Source: Multifurca ochricompacta
Taxonomy: Eukaryota; Basidiomycota; Agaricomycetes; Russulales; Russulaceae
Length of the DNA stretch: 64,000 nucleotides
Direction: 5' to 3'
Assembly: GCA_022496185.1 (NCBI GenBank)
Contig: WTXG01000134.1
Coordinates: 1-64,000 of the forward strand
Part shown: positions 1-11,900 of the stretch, one piece after another
Numbering within the stretch: position 1 is the first letter of the stretch
Layout of the letters: each line of letters opens with the position of its first letter
Position numbers and translations under genes: made by a program
The notes under the pieces: model-generated
What the model saw: only the letters and a program-made list of their open reading frames with translations
Told to the model about the DNA's origin: nothing
The model's database searches: none

Positions 1-1
1 A

Positions 2-268
2 GATGAGCAACAAACTCTAATGAAAGAAGGGCGCTGCTTCTGCTGCAGAGCACTGGGACACATGTCTCGAAACTGCCCCAAGAAAGGAGTACAAATCGCG
101 GCTGCCACTGTAGCTCCAGAAAATCCTGTTCAGAATAATCCACCCACTGTGGACAAGCGGTCGAAAGAAGAAAAGGCTCAGGATATATGGGCTAACATGA
201 TGAAGGAGAGTGAGGAAGTGCACACCATACTGGTAGAGAAGGCGTTTGCGAAAAAGGATTTTTGTTAG
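2..268 (+). pseudogene. gag: Element A gag, C-terminal nucleocapsid part
   Basis: Only the end of gag is inside the window. It carries one CX2CX4HX4C zinc knuckle (CFCCRALGHMSRNC), the RNA-binding motif of retroelement nucleocapsid, followed by a lysine/glutamate-rich tail ending AKKDFC and TAG at 266-268. Just before the stop is GAAAAAGGATTTTTG, where a -1 shift would lead into pol. The homologous gag in element C has the same tail. I mark it pseudogene because the rest of the element is broken, although this piece has no stop. Confidence 0.85.
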
Positions 269-1881
269 GCTCAAACCCATCGGCCTGGGCACGAGCACTC
301 CATGTTACCTCTGTGTATGCTAGTCGATTCAAATCATTGAAAATACCAGTCCATTTTGAAACTACACAGAGGACAGCCGATCAAGACATTTTAGTGGACT
401 CTGGAGCCACGGACAATTTTATTCACCCACAATTAATCAGAACAATGGGTTTGGGACGGCTGGCACTTCCCCAAGAAAAAAACATTTGGAATATTGACGG
501 GACGGCCAATCGTGCTGGAAAGATTACCCACTACATGGATCTGACAGTCCAAGTTGGAGAGGCTACAAAAAATGTTCACTTCCTAATTACGGACCTAGGA
601 GACGAAGATCTTATCCTGGGGTACCCGTGGCTTGCCGCATTTGAACCCAAGATCAACTGGGCTGACACAACAATGGATAAGGAGTCGTATCCCACCATTA
701 TTACGTCAATAGGCTATGATTATGCAGTCAGGCATCCGACAATAAAGGCCACAAGTACAGAAGAAGAAGATCTAGGTCGCTGTTATGCCACCAAAGCATC
801 AGAGTTAGCTCAAAGAGTGATACAAGGGCAGACAGAAAGAACATACAGCGATGTAGTGCCGAGTGTCTATCATTGGCATTGGAAGGTGTTTTCCAAAGAA
901 GAATCCCAGTGTTTTCCACCTTCCAGACCATGGGACCATGCCATAGACCTACTCCCTGATACGCCAGCAGCAATAGATTGCAAAATCTATCCGCTGTCCC
1001 GATCTGAACAAGTGGCACTAACAGAGTTCCTTGAAGAACATTTGGCAAAAGGATACATTCACCCATCCAAGTCACAGTACGCCTCGCCCTTCTTCTTCAT
1101 CAAAAAGAAGGATGGCAAGCTGCGACCAGTCCAGGATTATTGATGAATTAATGCATACACTGTGAAAAATGCCTACCCCCTGCCGCTCATCTCCAAACTC
1201 ATTGACACCATGAGGGTTAAGTCCCTCTTCTCAAAGATGGACATGCGATGGGGTTACAACAACATTAGAATCAAGGAAGGTGACCAGTGCAAGGCGGCAT
1301 TCAAGACAAATCAAGGATTGTTTGAACCCAACGTCATGTTCTTTGGTCTCACAAACTCACCAGCAACATTTCAGTCTATGATGAACCACATCTTCCGTGA
1401 TCTCATTCTCACGGGAGAAGTAGTGATCTATATGGATGACATCTTAGTAGCCACCCCAGATAATTTGGACCATCATTGAGATCACATACATCAGGTATTG
1501 GACATATTACATGAACATGACCTATACCTCAAACCAGCCAAATGCTCCTTCAAACAATGGAGCGTTGAGTATCTAGGAGTTATTTTGGAAGGAGGACAAG
1601 TGCGCATGGATCCCATTAAAGTACAAGGAATCTGGGAGTGGCCTGTGCCGACCTGTGTCAAGGATGTCTGATCATTTATCGGATTCTGCAACTTCTACTG
1701 ACAATTCGTCAAAGGGTTTTCAGGCATAGCACGACCATTAAACGACCTACTGAAAAAGGATGTACCATGGCATTGGGACGTAGCACAGCAACAAGCATTC
1801 AAACAGATTAGGGACCTTGTCGGCTTAGAACCAGTACTTATCCAACCAGATCTGAGCCACCCCTTCAAAGTAGAGGTGGAC

Positions 1882-2476
1882 TGTAACGCCTGGTGCAGGC
1901 GTTCATCACAATGTGTGATAAGTCATGTAGCGGAACCACGAAGTCAGGTGTGTACTGTCTTTCAAGTACACAGAGGTCGGATGAGAAGTCAATACTAAGG
2001 AGCTAGTCCCTGAGTACTGGTGAGCGGGAAAGTGCCAAAAGCACTGAGACGATTCAGGAGTCAGGTCTTTAGAGATCACCCAGAAGGTAATGCACCAAGT
2101 CGATTGAGAAGTCGAGTCTAAGGCATACAGGCTATCTAGGCAGGCCTTATATATGTAATAGAGGTCGGAGTCTGAATCGGAGTATTGTACTTGATGTATC
2201 AACAAAGTTGTAATGTAACCGAATGAGGAGCGGAGTCAATGTGGGCCAGGTGAGAATATACGTAGACGGATCCGGTATAGTCGCGATTCTGGTGGGAAAA
2301 TATGTAAGAGTTCTTGTGTAAAGTACGAGTCAGAGATAAGCACAGCCTGGGTCAAAGATAAGAGACAAATAAGTACAAAGGAGGTCATAACATGGTCAAC
2401 AAAGGGGCAAACAGGGCCAAATGGCATGTCACGTGATAGAGAAAGAAAACAAGACGACGCAACGGGGTTTGTAACA
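1882..2476 (-). repeat. Solo LTR, family LTR2, in element A RNase H
   Basis: 595 bp bounded by TGTAAC and GTAACA, flanked by the direct repeat tggac (1877-1881 and 2477-2481). Removing it restores the RNase H reading frame across the join. Its reverse complement resembles the LTR remnant at 14331-14536 at the end of element B, so its parent family is probably element B's. Confidence 0.9.
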
Positions 2477-3923
2477 TGGACGCCTCTCGCTTTGTGAATG
2501 GGGCGGTGTTATACCAGAGAGATGCTGCACAAATACTTCACCCAGTGGCATACTACTCTGAAACCTTCTCCCCAGCTGAAAGGAACTATGACATCTGGGA
2601 TAGGGAGCTCTTAGCCATAGTCAAGGCATTGCGACACTGGTGACCCTACCTGGCAGGAACCCCTCATAAGACCATCATCCACACGGATCATTCCAATCTA
2701 TTATATTGGAAAGAACCCCATAAAATCAGTCGATGTGTGGCACGAGAGGTCTTGGAGTTAGAGGAATATAACTTCACATTGAAACACATTGCAGGAAGTC
2801 AGAACACTAGAGCGGACGCACTGTCATGCAGACCAGATATGCATACAGGGGAGGATGACAATAATGACATCACTGTCCTCCCGGAGGAGGTATTTGCAAA
2901 GACTGCCGTGGTCAGCCTCCACAACATGGACCTTTGGGCACAAATTTCCCAAAACATGAACCAGGAACTATGCCGTTCATGGGCTGAAGCTCATAATTTG
3001 AAGGAAATCAGCGGTCTTTGGTGGAAAGACGGGGATCGACTTGTTGTCACTGGTGGCGACAACATTAAGAGGGGGGTGATCCATTTTCACCATGACCTTC
3101 CCTCTGCTGGACATCCAGGCATCGCCAACACCTACGCCCTGGCCAAAAGAGACTATTGGTGGCCCAATATGAAAAAGGACATTGAAAGCTACATACAAGG
3201 ATGTGTGTCATGTCAAGAAAACAAGGTGAACACACACCTGAAAGCCCCACCAATGTACCCCATCACTCCCACTGCATCGACTCCTTTCCAGACCATCGCC
3301 ATGGACTTCATTGTCAAGCTGCCCAAATCGCAAGGCTTCGACACTATCCTTATGATCATGGACCATGACTGCTCCAAAGCAGCCCTCTTCATCCCCTGTA
3401 ATGAAACTATCACAGCCAAAGGAGTGGCAAAACTATACCTGAATCATGTATACCGCCACTACAGACTCCCTAAGAAGATTATCTCTGACCGAGACACCCG
3501 TTTTACATCAACATTTGCGAGGGCCCTATGCAAAGCGTTAGACATCGTGCAAAACATCTCTACAGCATACCATCCACAAACGGACAGACAGTCTGAGCGG
3601 ACAAACCAATGGTTAGAACAATACCTCCGGTTTTGGTGCAACAGCAGGCAAGATGACTGGGCAGAATGGCTGTCAACCGCAGAATTTGCTCATAACTCAT
3701 GGCCCAATGGAACGACAAAAGCCACCCCTTTCTCTCTTATCATGGGCTGGACTCCACGCACCACATGGACAGATAAGCCCACCAATGTCCCATCAGTAAC
3801 CCAACGGATAAGCCAATGGGAAGAACTATGGTGATCAGCCAATGAAAATCTGGTAAAGGCGCAACAGCTTCTGGCAGCACAGCCAAGCACATTCACACCT
3901 TATCAGACCAATGACTGGGTATG

Positions 3924-4502
3924 TGTTACGAACAGGGCCCAGTAGCCCTATTTTCTTCACTCTCCCCAACCGGGACCCCACTCGTCCACCGACCCTTCAT
4001 TTTCTCATTACGTCTCCCTCCTGGGACCCCTCACATGCGTTGCTTCCATCCCCGTGACTGTTGTTTGGACTTGTATATCTACTGTTTGTCTATGATTGTC
4101 CTCTCTTATCTTCTTATCTTTATGACCGGACATTTACTTAATCCCCTATCAGAAGCCAGGCTTTACGCCATCCGCTTTCGCATCTTTGGGCCCACATGAC
4201 TCCGATACCCTTATCTATAGACGCCCATCCATTTACGTATATAAGTCCGTCTTAGCTATACTGTAGGCTTCAGACTCGACTTATTGAATACATCGGTGTT
4301 CGTCTTTCGGACTCCCCTTTGCAATCTCTGACTCGTCTGTCTCAGTGCTTTCGGCACTCTCCGCTCAACATCGTCTTAGGGAACAGCCCCTTCGACTTTG
4401 ACTCATCCCCTGAACTCCAAGAGGTCCTATTGACCTCTTATCTGAAACCCTGACCAACGCTGTCGCACACGTCGTGCGGAACGTCTCACACCGGACGTAA
4501 CA
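3924..4502 (+). repeat. Solo LTR, family LTR1, in element A integrase
   Basis: 579 bp from TGTTAC to GTAACA with TSD gtatg (3919-3923 and 4503-4507). It contains a TATATAAG box about 335 bp in. It begins with gggcccagtagccc like the 5' LTR of element E (21460), unlike the LTRs of A itself, so it is a different subfamily. It interrupts the C-terminal part of integrase ahead of the chromodomain. Confidence 0.92.
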
Positions 4503-4966
4503 GTATGGCTCAAAGGCAGGAACATTCACACATCACACCCCTCGGCCAAGCTAGCGCCCCGACGTCACGGACCCTTCCAAATCACAAGGAAGCTGTCAGA
4601 TGTATCCTATGAACTGCAGTTGCCACCAAAATGGAAGATCCATCCAGTCTTCCATGCCAAGCTTCTGACCCCTTACAAAGAGACCTCCATTCATGGAGAG
4701 AACTTCTCAAGACCCCTGCCTGACCTTATCGATGACAAAGAAGAATGGGAAGTGGAGCGTATTCTAGACTCCAGGCGAAAAGGCCGAGGGCGCAAGCTGT
4801 ACTACCTAATCAAGTGGAAGGGATTCCCAGACTCTGACAACTCGTGGGAACCAGCTGGGGATATCTTTGCCCCAACCCTTATCTCGGAGTTCCATATCCG
4901 ACACCCAGAAGCACCTAAGAACGCTTAAAAGGAAGAGCCCCCAGACCCCATCGATTCCCCCAGTAC

Positions 4967-6205
4967 ATGCTCTCTCAGCAACATCCTAACACCATCCAAT
5001 CCATTATGTCTTTTATTGCTGCCAACGCTGCCATCGATGCCTTCACCACCACCACTGTAGTGGTTGAGAACTTCCCTTCTGCCCATCCCTCCATGCGCCC
5101 CTCCTCCCCCATTGACTACGAAGCTGCTGAGGCCCGGGTCAAGAACCAGTCCCCGAACCCGAATGACAACTTTGAACACAGTGAAGAGCCGCATCCAAAT
5201 GACCTATTAGGTATGGAGTTGGATGACGAGGTGCCAGAATTCCCATTCTTCACCAACAACCCCAACTCCTTGACCTACTTCCCCCTTGAAATCACCATGG
5301 CTGACGGGACTGTCGCCATCACCAAGTATATATTCTACACCAATGGAGGAATGGATGTAGCTGGGTGTATGAAAAAGGACGGCCCTGTCTATGGGGCCCC
5401 AGTCTATTTAGAAGAAAGGTATACAGGATGCCTTCATCACACGATGACTGATGAGCAGCTCGGGCACCTGGCCGCCGAGGACTCTCGCGCCTTTGCAATC
5501 AACGAAGTGCTAAACGATATGCACCTTCTGCATCTCAAAGCTGAAGTAATGAGACTGCGGAAGAATTTGACATTACACATGACACTCAACAAACAATATA
5601 AAGAGCATGTGAAGATGATGGCAAGGCTGACCAATGGGATGTTCCAAATCGAGCAGGAGTTGGTGGAGATCAGAAAAAGGCTGGAGATAGGAGATGCATA
5701 TCAGACCATCACTGAACGGTATGCCGACACATATGCACGACCCCTTCCCCCATGATCATTAGGGGCCACCCCGAGGCTGATACCAAACCGGTTTGAAATG
5801 CCAAGAATGCACGAGAACCCTTGCAGAGAAACATGTTGGCGATGCGACAGTAAGTACCACATTAGCTGGAACTGTCCCCTCAACTGCAAGTGGTGCTGGC
5901 ACTGTCACAGCAACCTCCACTGGAGCTGGTTTTGTATCTTTTGCTGAGTGGGAGTCACCCCAACAATCGTCAATCTGTCAGGGTGGTGCGGCAAATGCCT
6001 CCGCCATAACTCAGGACACTGCGAGCTGGACTGTCCGATCCATGATCTGTGCCGCCTATGTGGCCAGCGCAGCCCATATGGATTCCTCCGCACACACCAG
6101 TGTCTGCAGGACTCAGACAAGGAGAATTACACATTGGATGATCGTAATGTAGCCGACAACTACTTGGATTTAGTACAGGATGATGACGGTACGAGTTGTT
6201 TCTAG
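4967..6205 (+). pseudogene. Element A ORF3: unrecognised protein with C-terminal zinc knuckles
   Basis: An extra ORF between the chromodomain and the 3' LTR. The frame runs about 412 codons with two TGA stops (5753-5755 and 5945-5947); element C reads CGA at the first and CGT at the second. Start is ATG 4967 or ATG 5006 (MSFIAANAAID). The first ~260 residues have no motif I recognise; they include an acidic patch, the block CMKKDGPVYGAPVYLEE and a helical, leucine-rich stretch near the end. The C-terminal ~110 residues hold CX2CX4HX4C twice, then CX2CX6HX4C and CX2CX11HXC. It ends with an acidic tail (LVQDDDG) and TAG. Nucleic-acid binding is likely; no signal peptide or membrane segment is seen, so it is not an obvious env. 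Confidence 0.8.
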
Positions 6206-6222
6206 CCGGGTCTGCTAGAACC

Positions 6223-6236
6223 AGAAGAGGGGGTGA
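6223..6236 (+). promoter_or_regulatory. Polypurine tract of element A
   Basis: A purine-rich run, agaagagggggtga, directly abuts the 3' LTR. This is where plus-strand DNA synthesis is expected to start in LTR retrotransposons. The same run precedes the 3' LTR of element C (before 59937). Confidence 0.7.
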
Positions 6237-6829
6237 TGTTACAATCCCTGCCAAGCAACCCCATTTTTATCCACCTTCCCAACAGCAACCCATCCTTGCC
6301 ACCCACTTTACACTTCACGATCTTATCCCCATCCTGGGACCCATCACGTGCCTTACTCCCATCCCCATGACTTGCTTTGGCCTTGTTGACATACTGTATA
6401 CCTATGTTTAACCCTTTATCTCTTATCTTGTTATCTCCTTATCTTTACGTTCAGACACTTACTTAATACCCTATCAGAAGCCCGACTTTACGCTGTCCGC
6501 TTCCGTATATTTGGGCCCACTTGACCCCGGTTCCTTATCTCATAGATGCCCATTCGATTACGTATATAAGTCTGCTGTAGCTACATTGTAGACCTCAGAC
6601 TTGACTTATTGAATCCATCGGTGTTCGTCTTCCGGACTTCCCTTTGAAACCTTTAACTTGATCGTCTCAGTGCTTTCGGCACTTTCTGCTCAACATCGTC
6701 ACTAGGGAACAGCCCCTTTGACTTTGACTCCTCCATTCGGACTCCAAGAGGTCTTATTGATCTCTTATCTGAACGCACATACAAAGCTGTCGCACAAGTT
6801 GTGCAGAACATCTCACACCGGATGTAACA
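6237..6829 (+). repeat. 3' LTR of element A (LTR1)
   Basis: 593 bp, TGTTAC to GTAACA, with TATATAAG in the last half. It is very similar to the LTRs of element D. The flank after it (ctgcc) continues the LINE ORF1 frame; the matching 5' target duplication would lie outside the window. Confidence 0.93.
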
Positions 6830-8919
6830 CTGCCCCACCACCGGCACTGACCCAGCCTCCCGCCGAACAACCAATCCTCAATGCCTTCCTTGACAAATTC
6901 AATGAAGTTAACCACACCCTAAATTTGATCATGGAAAGGATACTGGTGCTTGAAGGTACGCCGGTCACAGCTGCTAACACCTGCGCACCCCCTCCAGTCT
7001 GACCCCCTGCAGCCCCGCCTGCACACCCAACTGCACAGCATGCTGCCCAGCCTGACACCACAGCTGTGCCTCCTGCCACGACAACCCCCACTCTACCGAC
7101 CCCTCCCACCGCAGGCCCCATCGTCACTCTGCAAACAATGGCCCAGCAACAGGCGGCCCTGACCTTTGCCCAAGCTGCCGTGGCCAAACAGAACCGCACA
7201 GCAATGGGCAACCCAAAATGCAATGCCCCCCCACCCACCACAGCACTCACCACAGCTGCACCAAACCCCAACATCACAGAGATGTCCATCCTCCTGCCCA
7301 CTCTCCCACAGAAGGTCCTCTTGCAAGGCATGGCCCCAGTCCCTGAACTGGTACTCAAATGCCATGCCACCCTTCAAAAAGCCCACCCTGCCACGCCCCT
7401 GCTCCTGGGAGGCCACTGGTCCATTGGTGTGGACAAGTCCGAAGGTAACTTCATCCTCTCTTTCTCTGGGTCTGTCCTGGTCATCTCTCTCCTTCCCCTG
7501 GAGCCCACACTCCAGAAGATCTTCCATGGGGGCTCTCTTGTCCCCACCCATGGCTGGACATGGTTCCAGATGAGAAACACCCTCACTTCTGATGGAAGTG
7601 GAGTTGTTTTCTCTCCGGCTGCCCTCTGGCAGGAACTCCGGAAGAACGCCATCTTCCAGGAGGCCCTTTTCCCTGCCCCTCCCCGCTGACAGATCAATCC
7701 TGCCAACATCACCACCCTGTCACACACAGTGGTCTTTGCTGTTGTGGGACTCACCCCTGTACAACTGACTTCCCTCAGGATGATGCCAACATACATGTTC
7801 AGCCATGCTGTCCACCTGGTCATCTGTGGTGATGCACCCACTGTTACCCAGTGTGGTCACTGCCACCATGTCAGCCACTGTGCCAACACATTAAACCGTC
7901 ACTCTGGGAAGCCAATCTGCCCGCTCCCGCCTTCGAAGGTGCTCTGCCACATTTGTGGGTGGGACCACCACTCCTCTGTGCATGATGCTGTCTGTACAGG
8001 CCCCCATGCAATTGCAGGCAGATGTGACTGCAAGTTCAAATGCCTCCTGTGTGGGCTCACTGGACACCATGCATGCTCACCACGCTGTACCAAGCGTGGA
8101 GGTGGTGCATGGGCACCTCCACCCCTTGCTCCCCTACCAACAGCCGCATCACCCACTGGCATGGTGTCCCCAGATGCTGTGGCTCCCCAGGATGTTGCAG
8201 CCCCTGTGCAGGGCACAACTACTGGTGTGATGCCGACACTGGGCCAACAGCATGCTCAGATGGAGGCTGATGGTTTCACCTTGGCCAAAAAGAAAAAGGC
8301 CACATCCACCCCCACCCCCCCAACAATCCTAACAGCGTGCCCTGATGCCAGGATGACCACATCCAAGCCCAAGGCCCAACCTGCCCCACCACCCCACCCT
8401 CCCTTGTCAGCCTCGATCACCTCAACAGATAACATCTTAGGCCCCGCCCAACCCAGCTCCTCCGAGGGCCCACCACCCCTCCCTTCCTGCTCACCAGCAC
8501 ATACCTTGGCTACCCCCTCCACCCCCCTTCCCTGCTCACCCCAGGACATCATCATCCATGATGCCATCCCCCAACCTAACCCCACCGCCTCTGAACATGG
8601 TAGAGTGGTAGAACTCAACCGTGCCACTCAGGCAGCCATGTTAATCAATTTCACAGGCCCCCTTGCGGGCAAGCTCAATGACATGGGAGTTGCTCACCTT
8701 GACCTCATTCGCAAATCCCTCCACACTACTGATGCTTACCAAGAGCTCCATTTCACTGACAAGCTCCTTGGTGGCAATGGCAACTGCCTCCACCTCGTTT
8801 CCCTGCTACAGGATACCCCTGAACACACAGACATAATGCGCTTCCTTTATGTTGCCTATGCCCACATCCTGAGCAACGGCGAGCCCTCCAGCTTGCAAGA
8901 TCCATACGCAATTCACTAA
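6830..8919 (+). pseudogene. LINE ORF1, RNA-binding protein, 5' truncated
   Basis: One frame runs to TAA 8917-8919 with TGA stops at 7000-7002 and 7687-7689. The N-terminal part is proline/alanine/threonine-rich. Residues from about 7840 to 8100 hold a Cys/His-rich zinc region (CGHCHHVSHC, CHICGWDHHSSVHDAVC, CKCLLCGLTGHHAC type spacing). A proline-rich linker follows. This layout fits the nucleic-acid chaperone ORF1 of Tad/I-type LINEs. ORF2 starts two bases after its stop. Confidence 0.82.
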
Positions 8920-8921
8920 TC

Positions 8922-11900
8922 ATGTCACACATCTCCATCCTTAGTGTTAACATGCAACGCCACAATGCTAACATGCACGCGTTGCTCAACACAAACAAGT
9001 CTGACCACATCATTCTTGTCCAAGAACCGTGGTTTTCCAGAATTGGTACTGCTTGCTCGGATGTAGCTCATGCTGGGGTGGATGTGCTGGGGGCAGCCAT
9101 CCACCCCTCCTGGGATGTTCACTATCTGGGACTGACCCCTGGCCAGCAAGCCAAAGTCATCATTTATGTTCGGAAATTCCAACCCAATGATACACACACT
9201 CCTTTCTCCACCACCCTCACTATACAACAGGAGATGGTCTCCCACCCCTCATTGATGATTGCTGACCTTTGGATTGGGCCACACACCCTCTGACTGGCCA
9301 ACTTTTACAATGATGTTGCTGACCCCTCTGCACTACTCACTCTCTTCCTACTCTCTTTTTCTCCAACCACCCCCCTGGTCCTTGCAAGGGATTTCAATCT
9401 CCACCACCCAGACTGGTCCCCTCATGGACTTACCACCTCCCCCCATGCCATGGAGCTTCTAGACTGGGCCGCGGGTCAGGATCTTACCCTCATGTCCACG
9501 CCAGGTGTCATAACCAGATGTGGACATGCACACAAGATGCCCAGCACCCTAGACCTAGTCTGGACCAGCTCAGCTCTAACATGCACTAACACCCTATCCA
9601 CCCCACAGGTTGACTGGCAAGCCTCCCTTGGCTCTGACCATGCAGGCATCTGCTTTGTCTGGCGACATGACATACTAGCCCAAACACCTGGACCTGCTAG
9701 GCTCAGGTACTCACTAGAAGTTTCGCAGGCTGATCACAAAGCTTGGCTGGACTCCCTTAAGTTCCTCCTCCCTCCCTTATCCGCTCTGGCTACTCCTGAT
9801 GAGGTTGACTGCTTTGCAGACACCATCATGGATGCCATCACCTCCTCAGCAGACCTCTGGCTGTCAAAACCCATCACCCCTCATGCAAAACGCTCTTGCT
9901 GGTGGTGGCCCTCTTGTTCCCAGGCTGTCTCAGCACTGTGCCTCACCCCTCCTGGGGACCATTCTGAGAAGCGTCGCTTACAGAATGCACTCCATAAGGA
10001 GATACGGTCTGCTAAGCATGACTGGACAGACAAGGCCCTTGTGACACAAGGGATCCAGGATGTAGCCTGGTGGCGCCTAGGGTGCCGCTCAGCTAACATA
10101 CCCACTCTTCGCCAACCAAATGGCCCCCTGTTGTGGGATAGATTGGACATCGAAGACGTGTTGGCAGCATGCTTCTTTGGCACTGAAATGTCCCCTGTCC
10201 CAGAGTCCTTCCAGGATGACCCCCCAGCCCTCCCTCAGAGAGACTGGCACCTGTTCTCCAAGTCTGAGATCCACGACTTGCTCATGCGCACTAAGTCCAC
10301 CTCTGCACTGGGCCTCTCTAAGATCAGCTGGGCTATTTTGAAAGATGCTTGGGATACCATTGGCACATGGATCACCATGCTCTTCAATGCCTCACTCTCT
10401 TTGTCTCATGTCCCCTCCCGCTGGAAGGCTGTGCTTACAGTAGTCTTGCCTAAGCCTGACCGACTGGACTACTCCCTTGCCAAGGCATATCGCCCTATCT
10501 CCCTCCTGGAGACCCTTGGCAAGCTTCTGGAAAAGTGCGTGGCCAAATGCCTTACATTTGACATTGACACACACCAGACTCTTTCCTCTGCACAATTCAG
10601 GGCACACGCGCATTCCTGCTGCCTCGACTCTGCTCTCTCACTTGTTCATGATGTCACCATGGCCCAGTCCCACAGCTTCATCTGTGGAATTGTCCTCTTT
10701 GACGTATTGGGTTTCTTTGATCACATCCACCCTGCTCAATGTGCCCACATCATCTCCCAACTGGGCCACCACCCCAGCCTGTCTGGCTGGATACATTCCT
10801 TCCTCACTGGCCGCACGGCCTCACTCTCATTCAACAACACCACTGGGCCCCCAATCCCACTCCACATCAGCACCCCACAAGGTTCCCCACTCTCCCCTGT
10901 CCTATCCACACTCTACATGAGCCCCCTCCTTGCATTGGCTGCTAAGTGGACAGGATGCCGTCTATCCATGTATGTGGATGACAGCCTCCTGTTTGCTTGG
11001 GGTGCCACCTGGGATGATGTCACGACCTCATTAGAGGCACACTTCCGCATTGTACTGGATTGGCTGTCCCGGGCTGGGATGTCCACTGACCCAGACAAGA
11101 TGGAAGCCCTCTTCTTCTCGAGAGCTAGGACCTGGAACCTCCCTCCCCCTCACATCTGGCTGCCAGACCCAGAACACAACACATACTTCAAGGTTGTACC
11201 CGGTCCCTCAGTTCGATACCTTGGTTTTTACTTTACCAAGAACCTCTCTTGGTGCCTGCACATACAGATCATGTGCCAATGTGCACATGCCTCCATCCAC
11301 ACCCTCTCTGCCCTAGGCAACTCTGCCCGAGGCATCACTATGGCTAACTGGTGCCTCGTCCTTAACGCCATCTGCCTCCCAGTCCTGTCCTATGGGTGCC
11401 AACTCTGGATAGGTACCAAACAATCCACTGGACTAATCAAGCTCCTACAGGGAGTCACCAATCAGATTGTCCACAAGATAGCTGGGGCCTTTCACACCAC
11501 ACCCCACACCCCCCTCCATGAGCTAATCCGGTTCCTTCCCATGAAACAGTACATCCACAAACTTGCAGATGTCTCTTCCCTCTGGATCCCTTCCCTTCCC
11601 CCCTCCTCACAGGTCTCCCTCCATCTACATGGACCCTCAGATGAGTCCCTTGGGACACGTTGACGGGCCCACAGGAAGACCTCCCCACTCATGGTCCCCA
11701 CTCCTCTGACCACTCTCACAGTGCGGACCCCTGACCTGGTCTACACTGCTGACGTGCTCGCACTTGCCCCCTGGGACCTGCCATCCTGGGACAGACAAAT
11801 AAGCTTGCTGGGAGTTGTGCCCCCAAAAGACTGCCAATTGCAGATAGCGGAGCTCATGGCCCTACCACACGCTGATGTGTCATTAATCCACACATCACCC

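Larger units (their letters stand above)
262..4928 (+). pseudogene. pol: Element A pol: PR-RT-RNase H-integrase-chromodomain, broken
   Basis: The frame opens in -1 relative to gag. Visible landmarks: aspartic protease DSGATDNF near 400; RT palm motif YMDD near 1432; RNase H region from about 1870 to 2830; integrase zinc and catalytic core from about 3060 to 3700 (AMDFIVKLP, ISDRDTRF, HPQTDRQSER); chromodomain 4738-4910 (EWEVERILDS to HPEAPKN). Stop codons at 1141, 1144, 1477, 1669, 1699, 2641 and 3832 are all TGA, usually where sister copies have CGA (Arg). Two LTR insertions split it. It cannot make a full polyprotein. The chromodomain is expected to guide integration to marked chromatin, as in other chromoviruses. 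Confidence 0.92.
1..6829 (+). mobile_element. Ty3/gypsy chromovirus element A, 5' end outside window
   Basis: The order is gag zinc knuckle, protease, RT, RNase H, integrase, chromodomain, ORF3 and 3' LTR, all on the plus strand. The 5' LTR and most of gag lie upstream of the window. Two solo LTRs interrupt it (1882-2476 and 3924-4502). The base after its 3' LTR is already inside a LINE ORF1 reading frame, so A appears to have inserted into that LINE. It is a close sister of element D (36783-54935), which lies in opposite orientation. Confidence 0.93.

Noticed and set aside
1141..3834. In-frame TGA codons might mean a recoded genetic code (TGA = Arg or Trp).
   Set aside because: Sister copies have CGA at many of these places, gag ends naturally at TGA in B and C, and the long open copia frame (46556-48907) contains no internal TGA. 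Mutation explains it.
4967..6205. ORF3 as an env-like gene because of its position after pol.
   Set aside because: No signal peptide, membrane segment or glycoprotein features; the C-terminus is a Cys/His zinc cluster.
6830..6830. 6830 as the true 5' end of a LINE truncated on insertion.
   Set aside because: ORF1 reads in frame straight from the LTR edge, and the boundary is exactly the LTR terminus, so interruption by element A is simpler.
6813..7370. Long antisense ORFs over the LINE (for example 6813-7370 on the minus strand).
   Set aside because: They are shadows of the C-rich coding strand; low-complexity Gly/Val/Ala protein with no motif.
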